The notes: generated by a model from the letters alone, not told the origin. A stretch of 64,000 nucleotides of DNA from Margaritifera margaritifera (GCA_029931535.1 JAQPZY010001521.1:3553501-3617500); one strand, 5' to 3'. Positions 11,985 to 23,091 are shown, counted from the stretch's first letter. Program-made: numbers and translations.

Positions 11985-12449
11985 TTCCTGGAGGTACACG
12001 TTTCAGATTTGTTTTTGTTCACACCCTTGATCGAAATGCAAATAGCAAGCTCACCTATGACAAAACAGGTAAAATAGTATGTTCAGCAAATAAAGAAACA
12101 GCACTCCTAAACAACCAACCTACCACTCTACTTACAATTCCAAGCTTTGCTGCTGCTGCTTTTATTTTGTTGCTGTTGGCTAAACAAAACAATAAATCAG
12201 CTAAATATTTGGAGCCATCTTCGATTTTGGCACAAATTATTCATCTGGAGTAGGAAGCGTGAGGCCAACTACCTCCTTCATAACCGCCATCACCAGGTAC
12301 AGCACTTCTTACCAAATTTGCTAGACATAGAGCAACTGTTGATATTGTCATTGCTATTGTTATGGCTATAGTGGCTATTGTCACACCCTTTTCTTTGAAT
12401 AACAGTTTCAGTCTCTCCCCTTGAGGGAGTTTATGCTTTATAATTTCTT

Positions 12450-13015
12450 AAATTTACCCCAGGTTAAACTTGCACATATTTTCCATTATAAAAGATACAA
12501 AGAGATAATTGGTAAAAACTTGACAGAAAAAGAGTTGGAAGTAATGGAAGAGAAACAAATTAAGAATCGAGTGAAATCTTTCTAAATGCTAGAGCTGCTA
12601 AAATTTTCATATCAGTGGCAGATGTTGTAATTTGCACTGCGGCAGCAATAGCTTGCAATTTTTGTCACATCGACAGCATGAACAGTTTACAAATTGAACT
12701 GAAAGACGACTACATGACATCCAACGAATTTAAAGTTTAAACTCGATTAGCCTCTCTCTCTCTCGCCATTGAGTACTAGTTTGATAACTTTCGGACAGAT
12801 AGATTTTTAAAAAGCCACTACAAATAATGGATCTGAACATGTCGAAGACTGTGTAAAGCAAAGTTCTGAGGAGAAAAAAATAATTCATACAAAAAGTGTG
12901 TACCGGTTGCTTTTTTGTTGCTGATGCGTTTGTACCTTTAACTACTCTTGTTACGATAGCTATTATTACAGTAGTCTTTGTCTATTGTGCAATAAAGTCA
13001 AAACATAGAACATAG
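12450..13015 (+). pseudogene. Unknown Polinton-cluster ORF, copy 1 (membrane segments)
   Basis: Seen: readable pieces in more than one frame, including GKNLTEKELEVMEEKQIKNR, NRAAKIFISVADVVICTAAA (the NRAA part shared with copy 2), and near the end FVADAFVPLTTLVTIAIITVV, a clear hydrophobic segment, followed by charged residues and a stop near 13014. The pieces lie in the same order as in a second copy 1.4 kb downstream (13.86-14.44 kb), so the region is a decayed gene and not chance ORFs. The family is not recognised. A structural or membrane-active protein of a virus-like transposon is possible but unproven. Confidence 0.4.
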
Positions 13016-13036
13016 ATTAGACAATACTGTTATAGA

Positions 13037-13372
13037 TCATATAAAAAAAATCGAGCATTTGCATTTGTCAGTCACTATTTTTATGATCATAAACAACCAG
13101 TTGTAAAACACCGAAAACTTCCTTCTATATTTCCGCATGTAATTTTTTTGGTTGTCTTTGCACAACAGTGGGTTAAAGCGGACATTTAGGTTGCGTTTAT
13201 TCTGTGTCTCTGAGTCGATTAATGTATTCCAAAATTCTTCCATTATGGTGGAAGTAGGAATAGTTTGTCTGTTTGAATATTTTATAAAATAGTATCCTCC
13301 AGATCGGCTGTCTTTTAAACTATGCGATAAAATGTTTCTATCACCATTTACGGTGATTCTTAAATCAACCAA
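13037..13372 (-). CDS. Hypothetical minus-strand ORF, 3' part
   Basis: I do not recognise this gene. The 111-codon frame has balanced composition (VDLRITVNGDRN, SRSGGYYFIKYSNRQT, IMEEFWNTLIDSETQNKRN) and looks protein-like through about residue 85. It then becomes basic and hydrophobic before the stop. Upstream on the same strand, past a (TA)n tract at 13392-13479, lies another protein-like ORF (13510-13767). The two may be parts of one gene split by the microsatellite. They lie between, and antisense to, the two copies of the duplicated unknown ORF. Confidence 0.35.
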   Translation of the reverse strand: MVDLRITVNGDRNILSHSLKDSRSGGYYFIKYSNRQTIPTSTIMEEFWNTLIDSETQNKRNLNVRFNPLLCKDNQKNYMRKYRRKFSVFYNWLFMIIKIVTDKCKCSIFFI

Positions 13373-13390
13373 TTTACTATATCTTCCTCT

Positions 13391-13391
13391 G

Positions 13392-13479
<88 letters not shown>
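13391..13479. repeat. (TA)n microsatellite
   Basis: Nearly pure TA run that separates two minus-strand ORFs. Confidence 0.95.
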
Positions 13480-13481
<2 letters not shown>

Positions 13482-13509
13482 CTTGCATATTGCCTTAAAA
13501 TGTTCGGGT

Positions 13510-13767
13510 CTACAGGATAAGCAGAATTCTGAACAGTTCTTTCAATTTAATTTCGCTTTGTTTAATATCTTGATATACAACACTTACGATATTTTGCTGG
13601 TCAAAGACACTAGGAAGGTTAATAGTATCATCAACTTTTTTTGGGATATGTGCATCTCCTATATCATCATCTTCATGTGAAGGATTCTCAGGTTCTTTCA
13701 TGTCAAAATCTCCACTTTTCTCGGTAAGTTTTCGATTATTTAAATAGCGATGAAATCGATAAATCAC
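13510..13767 (-). CDS. Hypothetical minus-strand ORF, 5' part
   Basis: I do not recognise this gene. The 85-codon frame starts with an ATG at 13767 and holds an acidic middle (EPENPSHEDDDIGDAH) followed by LPSVFDQQNIVSVVYQDIK, a protein-like composition that is unusual in this AT-rich region. It ends just before the (TA)n tract, beyond which a second ORF continues on the same strand. It may be the N-terminal part of a gene of the decayed Polinton-like element, on the strand opposite to the integrase. Confidence 0.35.
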   Translation of the reverse strand: MIYRFHRYLNNRKLTEKSGDFDMKEPENPSHEDDDIGDAHIPKKVDDTINLPSVFDQQNIVSVVYQDIKQSEIKLKELFRILLIL

Positions 13768-13859
13768 AGCTAAAAACAGAATTGGTATTTATCGAAGACA
13801 AAATTAGTAATAACTCCATTTATCCGGAAATTTAAGAGTACAAAAAAAAAATACAGTGG

Positions 13860-14440
13860 AAGTGGAACAAACAAAGAGACGACCTGTAAAACTAAGGTGA
13901 GAAATAGATAGATACATTGGATGAGAAGCAAATCAAGAGGACATGAGAAATCTTTATAAATAATAGAGCTGCCAAAAGTTATAAATCATTGTCAGATGTC
14001 GTAATCATCACTGTGACATCATTGAATAGCAGATTTATACCGATCGACAACTTGGAGATTTTACAACGGAACTACATAACATAAAACGAAATTAGATACT
14101 TCACTGGATTGTTTTCATTTAAGCTAGGTTCGCCTCTATCTGGACTGAGTGCTAGTTTCATAATTTTGTAACATATACATTTTAAAAGACAACATAAAGC
14201 AACGAGGACATAAGAAAGGTTGAAAAATTGCTGAGGAAATAATAGCGTAGCATATGTAAACTAGAACGTTTTGTTATTGATGCATTTATGCCTTTAATCA
14301 AACTTGTTACAATTATTTCCATTACAGGAATAGCTGCTTACAATGAATTAAGGTTAGACAGGGAAAAGGGCTTAAACAATAAAGGCGAGTTACATACGAT
14401 AAAAGTCAATAGATGCAACATCTATTATCTTCAATGCTGT
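13860..14440 (+). pseudogene. Unknown Polinton-cluster ORF, copy 2 (membrane segments)
   Basis: The order of pieces matches copy 1: a DEKQIK segment, then NNRAAKSYKSLSDVVIITV near 13960-14020, and RFVIDAFMPLIKLVTIISITG near 14260-14330, which aligns with FVADAFVPLTTLVTIAIITV of copy 1. Several stops and frame changes separate the pieces. The duplication is old, because the copies are similar mainly at protein level. The product is unknown; the last segment is a likely membrane helix. Confidence 0.4.
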
Positions 14441-15000
14441 GTCTGATGTAATGTTTGCCTCAATGCTATAAAAAGTCTTCTTCTTTTATGTTCTTTTTGT
14501 TTCATAGCACCATTTCTTTATCCGTATTCTACTGTACTCATTATGGCAAGGATTATAGTGAGCACCGGTTCTGTCGATTCAGTGAATATGTTTTCGAATT
14601 CTCCACATATAGTATATCTCTTGAAGTCCATCGCTTTTGTTTACCCACACAGTAAAGAACCTGAATAGATAGCAATACAAAAGCGAAACGATCTATATAG
14701 TATTTAACTTGGAAGACAACATGGAAAACGTTTACAGAAATGTTAAAAAGCCAAAGCCGTTTCTTCGAAGTTACAAGATGCTGAAATCACACTATGTAAA
14801 GAAATGAAACAATGTCATACTGTATTATCTACTATTTGATCGGTGGAGGTGTAGCTGTTTTACGTTCTTGTCTATTTGGTCAAAAAGTAAAATTGCTTCT
14901 TTACAGATTTTCCAACATCCAGTTGTAAAGGAAGTTGGAATTGAATAACGGTCAGGATCTGCCATTAACAACGAACAATCAACCAAAGCACATCAACAGG
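14441..15000. other. No recognisable gene, probable mobile-element remnant
   Basis: A few short frames with no recognisable motif. It connects two remnant ORFs of the same presumed element. Confidence 0.3.
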
Positions 15001-15438
15001 ATAGCAATGTAAGTACCTTATAACCTAATACCAGAAATGCTATAGCGTATCCAAAGGATAGAACTTTCATTCTGAGTCCCGTACCCTAAAACGGTGTCGT
15101 CTGAAACAAAAACATTATTGACTCTGTTTACTATGCAGCACTTAAACCTACCATCATAGTTGCATATGGCATGCTCTTAAATGGAGATGTTTAGGATGTC
15201 AATATGTCCGCCATCAAACATTTATATTGAAGCAATTGTAAAACTAATAATTCCATTTTCACTTAGTTTACGAAGACACCAACTTAACATAAAGGAAGTG
15301 AAGACATATTTGAAATATATATATGGAAAATGGGCTAACTGGGTCACAACAGCAAGGAACCCGTCACAATGCCATTGTAGGAGCAGTTTGCATTTTTTAG
15401 GGGCCGCTCTACAGTTTCTTTCTTTGCCTTGGGTTTGA
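15001..15438 (+). pseudogene. Unknown conserved ORF of the Polinton-like cluster, copy A
   Basis: Seen: a frame with IIDSVYYAALKPTIIVAYG near 15110-15170, then, after a stop at about 15193, MFRMSICPPSN...LIIPFSL in the next readable stretch (15181-15260). A minus-strand region at 25.99-26.31 kb encodes the same order (NNTVYHATLIKI, then MFKMSIDSPTN...LIIPISL). About 14 of 27 residues are identical in the second block. Conservation of two blocks in order in independently decayed clusters shows that this was a real protein gene of the element. The family is not recognised and the function is unknown. After about residue 28 of the second block the copies diverge. Confidence 0.5.
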
Positions 15439-16870
15439 TTTTTAAAGAAAAAGAATTTCCCAGGTTTTCCCACTGGTTATCCTGGAAATTTAAATAGACC
15501 TTGTATATATATATTTTGTAATTCATTTATTGCACTCTCAGAAGCTAGTTTTGTTCACTCTGGCAAAATTCGTTTTTTTTCCTATTTTGATAACCGCTAA
15601 ATTTATGTACTTTGGAATACTTTAGGCTCACTTTTCGAGCACATGAAGCAGACATTTTGATCAGCTGTCTGCTTAGATCATGCTCGATTTCCATAATTAC
15701 CACATGTAAAGAATTTTCAGCCACAGTACATGAAAGTAACATAAAGGTATGCCAACATTCTCTCCACTTTGCATCTTGCAAATGCAAACAACTTCACCTT
15801 CTATATGTCACTCTTTCAGACGTACGTAATAACTGTAGAGCGGAGCCATATTTAATACTATTTTGTACATCTACTTGAGTTTTTCTTACCGGTGAGGCGA
15901 AGAAGTCCGGTAAACACGGTTTTTCATTCAAACAAACTTTGAATAAAGTATATATAGTGTCACAGTTACCCCATGCAACTCTGACATAAAATGCGTACTT
16001 AGCTGAGTTTCATAGCCTTTTCTTGGCTCATTCAAATGTAGATTGCTGAATATAAATATCTTTGAATTTAACAGAGCTTTATAAAACTGATGAAAATATA
16101 GATGGGACTCAATAGTGAGGACCAAAGTACGATCATATAGATTGTACTGGATATTGTATGCAAGGAGAAGACAACTGCTTGTGAGTTTATTTTTAATACA
16201 CATACTCGTGTAACTGCAAATAAATATGAGCCGATTCAGTACATAAAAATAACAATAAATAAGGTGTAGATTTATGTTTAGTGAAAATATTGATGACTGT
16301 CGCAGTATTTTGGCTATATAAGTAATTGGAGCTTGTTTCGATATAAATGTTAATTATTCCATCGCTGTAAGATATGGAAAATTATTACAACCTCTGTCTG
16401 ACTGTCCGTTACAGGAAAGGGAGTCGTTCTTTCAAAAGTCAAATTTACACCAATGTCAATTTGCAGTGACGATGTCACATTGTTCAATGTTCATGACCAA
16501 GCTTAGGCCCATACTCCTCACAGTGGGTTACCTGCCTTGGGCAGGATAATAACACTGCCACAACGCTGTACATTTGGTGGTTAAATGCCACCTGGAGAAA
16601 ACCGAACGCTTTGATAAACGCATCACACTCAGTTTGTACTTGTTGCGATCATTTCTATGCAATGGTTTAGTTCAGAATGGGAAGATTTAGCGCAATCAGT
16701 AGACGAAAAACTCAGGAATTCTTAAAATGTGGTAATGGAGCACAGGGATGACGAGGTTACAAAGTTGTAAGCGGTACACGTAGCAATATACATATGATGT
16801 TACAATGAGGCTCATTTGAACTGACATAAACATTCTGGGTCGTAGCTGATAATGTTTAAACTGTTCAATT
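15439..16870. other. No recognisable feature
   Basis: Unique-looking AT-rich DNA. ORFs of up to 91 codons occur on both strands without motifs or supporting splice signals. Confidence 0.35.
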
Positions 16871-16881
16871 TCATACGCAAT

Positions 16882-16950
16882 AAATAAATTGAAAGCTAAC
16901 CTGAAGCTTTCGTCCGTGTACTAAGGACTTCATCAGCAGAATGATTTATT
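16882..16950 (-). ncRNA. Type I hammerhead ribozyme motif (Penelope-like element)
   Basis: Read on the minus strand: the invariant CTGATGA box (16936-16930), one base, a stem II of GTCC/GGAC closing a nine-base loop, the GAAA box (16911-16908), a three-pair stem III GCT/AGC with a seven-base loop, then TTT, which fits the NUH cleavage triplet. Stem I can form from AATAAAT (near 16950-16943) and ATTTATT (near 16889-16882), with an internal loop. Known: type I hammerheads with very short stem III are typical of Penelope-like retroelements. No reverse transcriptase is visible nearby, so this is probably an isolated terminal fragment. Confidence 0.65.
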
Positions 16951-18190
16951 CTCCACTGATTGTTAACATCACCCGAGGGAATAGTGAGCGATGTTAATAA
17001 AATATTAACATTATCAGCTATGAATAATACTACACAGTTAAGCTTTCACATTCTGGGTCGTTTTCCTTTGTTTCATATTGAATTTCAATCTATGCTAACA
17101 GAAGTAAGGTAGAATTCAGTCAATGTGCTTGTGTAATAATGTCACGGAATTGTATGAACGCGAATACTTTTGTATTATATATGAACATAAATGTAAATTA
17201 TGTTTCATTGGCTCGAACAGAGTTACCGGAGGTATATGGTTTTAACCTTGTCGATTTCGAAATACTACTTTCGGTTCACTCAAAAAGAGCGGCAGTGGGT
17301 GTCCGTTTATCCCGAGTTCTCTGGCCGTAGATTTGACCACGTCCGTAGTATGTATATGGCTATTTTGCTAAATATCGTCGCAATGCAGATGAGTCTTGTC
17401 AGGAAGCTGTCCACTTTACGGAAACAATCTTTAGCTGTAGAGGGAAGTGAAAATGAAAAATTATTCATTTTTGCTATCCATTCTATGTCATGGAAATGTT
17501 TTATATATTGCATATTTCGGAATTTATGCTAAATTTTCTAGAAGGTCAGACGCCATGCTATGGGATGGAACATAGTCTGTTTCAGGTTATACATTTTGTA
17601 GCTAAACAGACTAGTTTGATTCAATTATATCCTGAAGTCTGTAAATAATGAGAAACATTCGAGTTTGTATGATCCAGTGCGATCATTGTTGTCGTAGGCA
17701 GATTCATGTACGAACATGGTTATTATAAAAATAATAATATCGGACAGTCGTTCTTTTTGAAAGAATAATTTAATTTGTAACGAAGTCAGTATACGTGAAC
17801 CCATGCATAATTTATAGCACTGTACTTGCACTTAGACGTGTCTCTTGCATTACACGGCTCAGTTAACGTATTTTTAGCTGTTACAGGGAGTCGTCGAACT
17901 CTGTGGGTTGTGTAACCCGGTCAATGGTGACGTTGGCTTGAGGGACGATATTGGTTGACACAGTGTGATGGGCCAAATATTCTGGACCAACGGGTCTGGG
18001 GGTAGATAGGTTCCTGAGGAATCTTCCAGTAGTCCGGGATGGAGTGGACTACACGAGATCATTCCTCGACCATTCATCATCACCTGGATGCCACGAGATA
18101 ATATCATCATATTTATTTCTCCGTCACTGAAACATGTATGAGTCAAGAATTTCTCTTAGCTTTTGTATTTAATGTTTGTTTTGTAGATGT
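16951..18190. other. No recognisable gene
   Basis: Lies between two hammerhead-like motifs facing each other from opposite strands. I searched this stretch by eye for reverse transcriptase or GIY-YIG motifs and found none. ORFs of up to 110 codons lack recognisable features. Confidence 0.35.
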
Positions 18191-18195
18191 AAATT

Positions 18196-18247
18196 GTTTC
18201 TTCCCCTGACGAAGAGCTTGCTTAGCTCGAAACGTTGGGAAACTGTT
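18196..18247 (+). ncRNA. Degenerate hammerhead-like motif
   Basis: CTGACGA (18206-18212, matching CUGANGA), stem II GAGC/GCTC with a seven-base loop, then GAAA (18229-18232) and CGTTGGGAAAC. The short stem III would need a U before the cleavage base, but a G is present, so self-cleavage is doubtful. Flanks GTTTCTTCCC and GGGAAAC could form a bulged stem I. It probably belongs to an old Penelope-like element end. Confidence 0.45.
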
Positions 18248-18282
18248 TTTTATTTGCGTCGTTATCAATTGTATGTGTCGTG

Positions 18283-18283
<1 letters not shown>

Positions 18284-18354
<71 letters not shown>
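18284..18354. repeat. (TA)n microsatellite
   Basis: Pure AT/TA run starting about 37 bases after the hammerhead-like motif. Confidence 0.95.
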
Positions 18355-18357
<3 letters not shown>

Positions 18358-18409
18358 GTTGAACCATAAGGTCAATGTCATTATGTGTTTGACAATCTGA
18401 AGCACTATT

Positions 18410-18645
18410 AAACTGTTGATGAACAATACATGATCATATATTTGTTGATAATTCCATGCATGAATCATATATGTTGATAATTCCATACATTGATACAATT
18501 TGCTGATAAATCCATATATCAATCATATCTGTTGCTAAAATCCATGCATTGATCATACCCGTTGACAAACGATATTATGATTTATTTTTTGTTGAAAATA
18601 CGTGTTTTGATCGTATCCGTTGAGGAGTGATACCATTTTGTTATA
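18410..18645. repeat. Degenerate tandem repeat, about 36-bp unit
   Basis: Units of the type 'GATCATATNTGTTGATAAT-TCCATGCATT' recur about six times with increasing divergence to the right. From 18646 to 19077 I see nothing further. Confidence 0.7.
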
Positions 18646-19077
18646 TCCGTTTTTAACCTTTGTGCATGAGTAGGGTAGGGTTTTCAATTGTTGAAGTTTA
18701 GTTATGAGAGGTGCAAGTAAGGGTGTGAGCTAGGGTATCAGAGATTCAATTATTATTAATTTGCATTATAAATAAACATCTCGTTCACGGACTTGTGTTA
18801 AGTGTCTTCGATAGACATAATCCCTTCCGGTTTCATCCTGTTACAACTAATGCGCGAAGATGATGCACTAAGGTTTAGATGACCCAGGGGTCAAACAGTC
18901 TTGTGCTCTGAGGAGCGTGACCTAGGCCAAAGTCTGAAGCAGCGGGATAATTAATCATAAAAAGCAACGGGATTTCCCATGGTTAGCAATACAAGTAGCT
19001 CTGATTCAGATACTCAGTATGCTAATTTTGTTTTTGTAGTTGGATTGCAGCTGCTACTGCTTTGCTCTCATGGCATT

Positions 19078-19103
19078 TATATTATTATTACTATTACTAT
19101 TAA

Positions 19104-19153
<50 letters not shown>

Positions 19154-19182
19154 GTGGTGGTGGTAGTGGTGGTGGTGGAGTT
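19078..19182. repeat. (TTA)n followed by (GGT)n
   Basis: ATT/TTA trinucleotides to 19153, then GGT-rich sequence. A C-run follows at about 19309-19321. The 98-codon ORF across it is a product of the repeat. Confidence 0.9.
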
Positions 19183-19329
19183 ATGATGATTTTACGGTGT
19201 TTGTGTTGCTTCTGCTCTAGTTTTCCTTGTCGTCATATGAAATTCGTATATGTAACAAGTTTGCTCAGGATATAATGGCTGTATCATTTTTCTCAACTAT
19301 AAACGCCCCTCCCCCCCCCCCATCATCCC

Positions 19330-20220
19330 TTCACCCTATTCACATTCACGTACCCTTACCCTCCTCCTTAAGATAATCAGGCATACTTCTAAAAACGATC
19401 GTTAAATCTAAATGCGCTAATCTCATTCGAAAGGACGGATATATCTCTGTAAATATCATGGAAGCCACGAGTATTTGTGCAAATTTACACCAGCACGTAA
19501 AGAAATGCATGCAAGGACGTACAGATGGACTTGATGCGTTATATCCTGCAATTTCAAACGCATGCAAGTTTGCACACAAAGAAGGATGTGACGCATCGTA
19601 TCATCATTGTTTTGTATGATTTTTTTGTGATGATAATGACATGTCATGCTTATTTTAAAAAGGAATGTTCACATTTCAAGCAGGCAATGCCCTAGTAACC
19701 AGACTGGATTCAAGTAAGTGGACATGTAACAAATATTCAACTTGCGCTACATATTCATGTGCAGACGTGTACCCATGGTAACTGTAAAATATTGCAAAGT
19801 TCAGATACGCTATTATTTTAAAGTCAAATTTAATATCACTCATGTGTATTACACTTCTTTCTTTGTGAGAAAAGTAAGATTGTAATGAAATAGGAAGTAC
19901 TCTGGCTTATATGTTATTTCAGCCAAAGGTCAATCAAACAGTGTCTCAACAGATCTCTGCGCTGACTTGCAATCTAATACGGTCTGCATTCTTGTGTCGA
20001 TATTCAGGAAAATAAGTAGGCTATGTCAATGAACACCATTGTGTTGGTGTTGCTTTGTTTACGTATTATTTCCTTTGTATGTGCGGACACATGGACCCTT
20101 AAAGCTGCACAAAGATATCTACGTTAATGCGGCCCATAATCTGCCTATCAAACTGAGCCGTTTTATCTAATGTAATTAAAAGAGAGATTATATAGTTAAT
20201 CCACTTCATATCTTGTTAAA
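19330..20220. other. No recognisable feature
   Basis: No gene or repeat that I can support. The right end leads into integrase-like codons near 20225. Confidence 0.3.
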
Positions 20221-20225
20221 GAGAG

Positions 20226-20898
20226 AAAACCAGTAAAGATACAGTTTGATCAAGGGAAAGACTTTTCCGTCGAAAGGTCAAAGATGAATCGGAAAAAGAA
20301 AATATTTGATATTTCTCTACATATTCTGTAAGAAAGACCCCTGTAATAGAAAGATTTCATAGAAGTCTGAAGGGTAGAATGCGGATGTATTTAACTGAAA
20401 ATGAAGGTAGACAATGGATAGATCTATTGCCTAACTTTATTGAAGGATGGAATAATAGTTGCCAAAGATCAATTGATATGACTCCAATTATAGCCAGTTA
20501 CCCGAAAAATAGATCTAAGGTATAGATAAATTTATTTGGTTATCTGACTACTGATACTTTTGGAACACAGAAATATAAAACAGACCAGATTTTTTGGATT
20601 TCAAAATATAAGTCTGTATTTGCAAAAAGCGACCCTCGCAATTTAAGGGAACAAATATTTAAAATCAGACAAGTCATTTTTGATGTAGGAATTGGAAAAC
20701 TTAAGGCAGGGAATATTAAGGGCATATTTTACGATGAGAATCCATCTCTGTACAACAAACAAGAGGAACCTTTCTAGGTGGGGAAAGTTTTGAAGACGAA
20801 AACATCAAAGACAAAAGATATGTGCTAGTGATATGGAAGGATATGGTGATTCTTTTAACAGTTGGGAGCCAGAAGAAAATATTGCACAACTGGCATGA
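20226..20898 (+). pseudogene. Second decayed Polinton/Maverick-like integrase
   Basis: Seen in order: KPVKIQFDQGKDF (catalytic Asp codon at 20248-20250); then, in another frame, YFSTYSVRKTPVIERFHRSL (catalytic Glu at 20349-20351) continuing to RSIDMTPIIASYPKN and a stop near 20525; a barrel region with ISKYKSVFAKSDPRN, EQIFKIRQVIF and GIFYDENPSLYN ending in a stop at about 20777; then chromodomain pieces WKD and SFNSWEPEENI. The N-terminal part and the first catalytic Asp are missing or unreadable. Its YFSTYS, ERF-RSLK and SFNSWE blocks match the integrase at 8.7-9.7 kb, but the two are well diverged, so they are separate insertions or an old duplication. On the far side, minus-strand capsid and ATPase remnants face it. 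Confidence 0.75.
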
Positions 20899-21720
20899 TG
20901 TAATATTCACATGCAAACAAAATGTACTATAAATGAAGACTTGCTTTATATGTGCTGAAAATAAACCTAAAGACAAGATGCATCTTCTCCATTCCACTAC
21001 AGAAAGTGTAAAAATTGGGCAAACATGATGAATCGAACTGGTATCATAATGGAGGAAATGACAAAATCAGAGAATACAACCAAAACAGGATTAATTGCAA
21101 ATGTCGAAAACTGTGAAAAGGGGCTCCATATTCAATGATAAGAGAAGTACATTTTAAGCTGAGATTTTAATTGGAAAAAATAGAACTATAATAAATGGTC
21201 AAAATGTACTGAACACAAAAATACCAAAGTCTGGAATAGGAGCTTGCAGCTTCTTGTAAGTCGTCTTCCAACGAGAAGAGAAATAAACAGAATTGTTATA
21301 TAATTCATAAATAGTTCTATTACTTTAACGTCGTTGCTACCGGCCGATATCCAGCGGTATAGACCGTAGTTAAGTATAAATATTCACCGCTTCCTTTTAT
21401 GGTAAACACGTGCCCGCATTGGATGAACTACTTCTGCCTACAACTAAAAACAATGGCGACGTAAACCTGGAACGCTGACCACGTCAAAGATCTGATGGCC
21501 ACCAGATGCCGACAAAGACTGTAACCCTTTCTACCTGAAAATAGTGCTGGTTAGTCAGTAAATCTAGCTCCTCCAAATAAAAAGATCTATCATACAAGTT
21601 AAATAAAGACAATCTGAATACATAAAAAGATTTAAAGTGCAAGCCGACGAATAGAAATAAATATTGATGTAATAAAAAATATTGAAAATGGACGGCAAGT
21701 CATCGCTTGTTGCTGCCGTT
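20899..21720. other. Unassigned DNA after the second integrase
   Basis: Short protein-like patches (for example IPKSGIGAC near 21225) resemble those following the first integrase. No gene can be named. Confidence 0.25.
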
Positions 21721-21721
21721 A

Positions 21722-21725
<4 letters not shown>

Positions 21726-21805
<80 letters not shown>

Positions 21806-21834
21806 AAGAAAGAAAAAGAGTGTGTGTGTGTCAA
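21726..21834. repeat. (GA)n, (GAAA)n and (GT)n compound microsatellite
   Basis: GA run to about 21800, GAAA units to about 21818, then GT. The 111-codon ORF with Arg-Glu repeats is its translation. From 21835 to about 22505 nothing is recognisable. Confidence 0.95.
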
Positions 21835-22509
21835 ACTGAAGTTTGATACAATGTATCAGTCAACAAGCTCTCCTTCAGTAAACAGTGCACTTTTATCCAC
21901 TCTTAATCGCATTATTTTAGCCTTTACCCTGAATGTAATGAAACACAAACGACTCCAACATGAATCTATATTCTTATTTGTTGAGATCAATGGACATCAA
22001 TACCCTGGCAACAATCATGACGCACACTGCAGTTTCAAATGAACCCACCACCATGACAGCAGCGTTGAGAATAGAAAGATACCAACACTATTTAAAGATG
22101 AGTTCAATCGTGTGCCAATACAAGAATTGTAAGTAATTCTTAGAAGTAAGCTATACCTTTTAGGACTGGCAAAGATGAAAGAAATGTATGGGAGGTTATT
22201 AAAAAAGTCTGTAATTTAAAATAATCCAAAATTAGAAATATACAATGATTGTTTATTTAATCAAACTATAAATCACCAAGAGAAGACTTTAATTAGATCC
22301 TACCAGCACGAGATATATCATATTACGTTACATAAGGTTGCATTAATTGCTATGATGACAATAGACATTTAGTCGATAGCATAAATACACTTCCGTATGG
22401 TTATGTTCAGTTTCAATCTATTATCTTGTACTAATAATGAGAATCCGATGTCCTTATAAGTTAATTTCATTTGTTTTCTTTTAACTTTTCAACTATTTCA
22501 TCTCTCATA

Positions 22510-22953
22510 ACCACAGGTACTACATCCTTTCAGTGAAAACACTTCCATAGACTTTCACCTTTAGACATAATTGTATTTTTGCACTATAACCCCACACAGA
22601 TATTTCGCGATGCCTACCACTGAAGGCTAACTTGGTTAGGTTGGTTGCCTTTTTTTAGCATCCTCAAGGTTAGTACTTCTTCTATCAGAAATAAAAGTAT
22701 CAGTTCCCAGGTAAACTTTGATAAGTATTTATAGTTGTTTGTTTAATTTATCACCAGGATCTATCACAATTATATTATCGTCTCCAAAAAGCCGTTTCCT
22801 GATGTAAGTCTTATTGTACATATATGTTGGAGAGATGATAATAAAGTCACAAAAGTTATTTGAATCCGCTTCGATAAGATCTAGTGCAAACTGTGTCTTT
22901 CCGAAATTTATTTCACCACATATAATCATATTATGGTGTTCTTTTAAATACAT
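22510..22953 (-). pseudogene. Packaging-type (HerA/FtsK-like) ATPase remnant
   Basis: Seen on the minus strand: an open frame from an ATG at 22953 encodes NMIICGEINFGKTQFALDL, with a Walker A motif G-x4-GKT (GEINFGKT), then FCDFIIISPTYMYNKTY and IVIDPGDKLNKQL before a stop. Further pieces (GTDTFISDRRSTN, KLAFSGRHREISVWGYSAK) follow in other frames down to about 22550. Known: this Walker A, 'ISPT', 'NKTY' and 'VIDPGDKLN' order is that of the genome-packaging ATPase of Polinton-like viruses and transposons, which pumps DNA into the capsid. The Walker B region cannot be read cleanly. At least two frame breaks make it a pseudogene. It lies next to the capsid-like remnant on the same strand, which supports a virus-like element. 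Confidence 0.65.
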
Positions 22954-23091
22954 TTATTACTTAATTCACTTAATTGCTAAAATTGTATATATTTTAGTTG
23001 GTTGTTCTGAATATTTACCTGAGCATTGGACACAAAATAAATATACATTGTGTGCGGTTTATCTGTAGCTGTATTCCTTCTTGAATATTAA

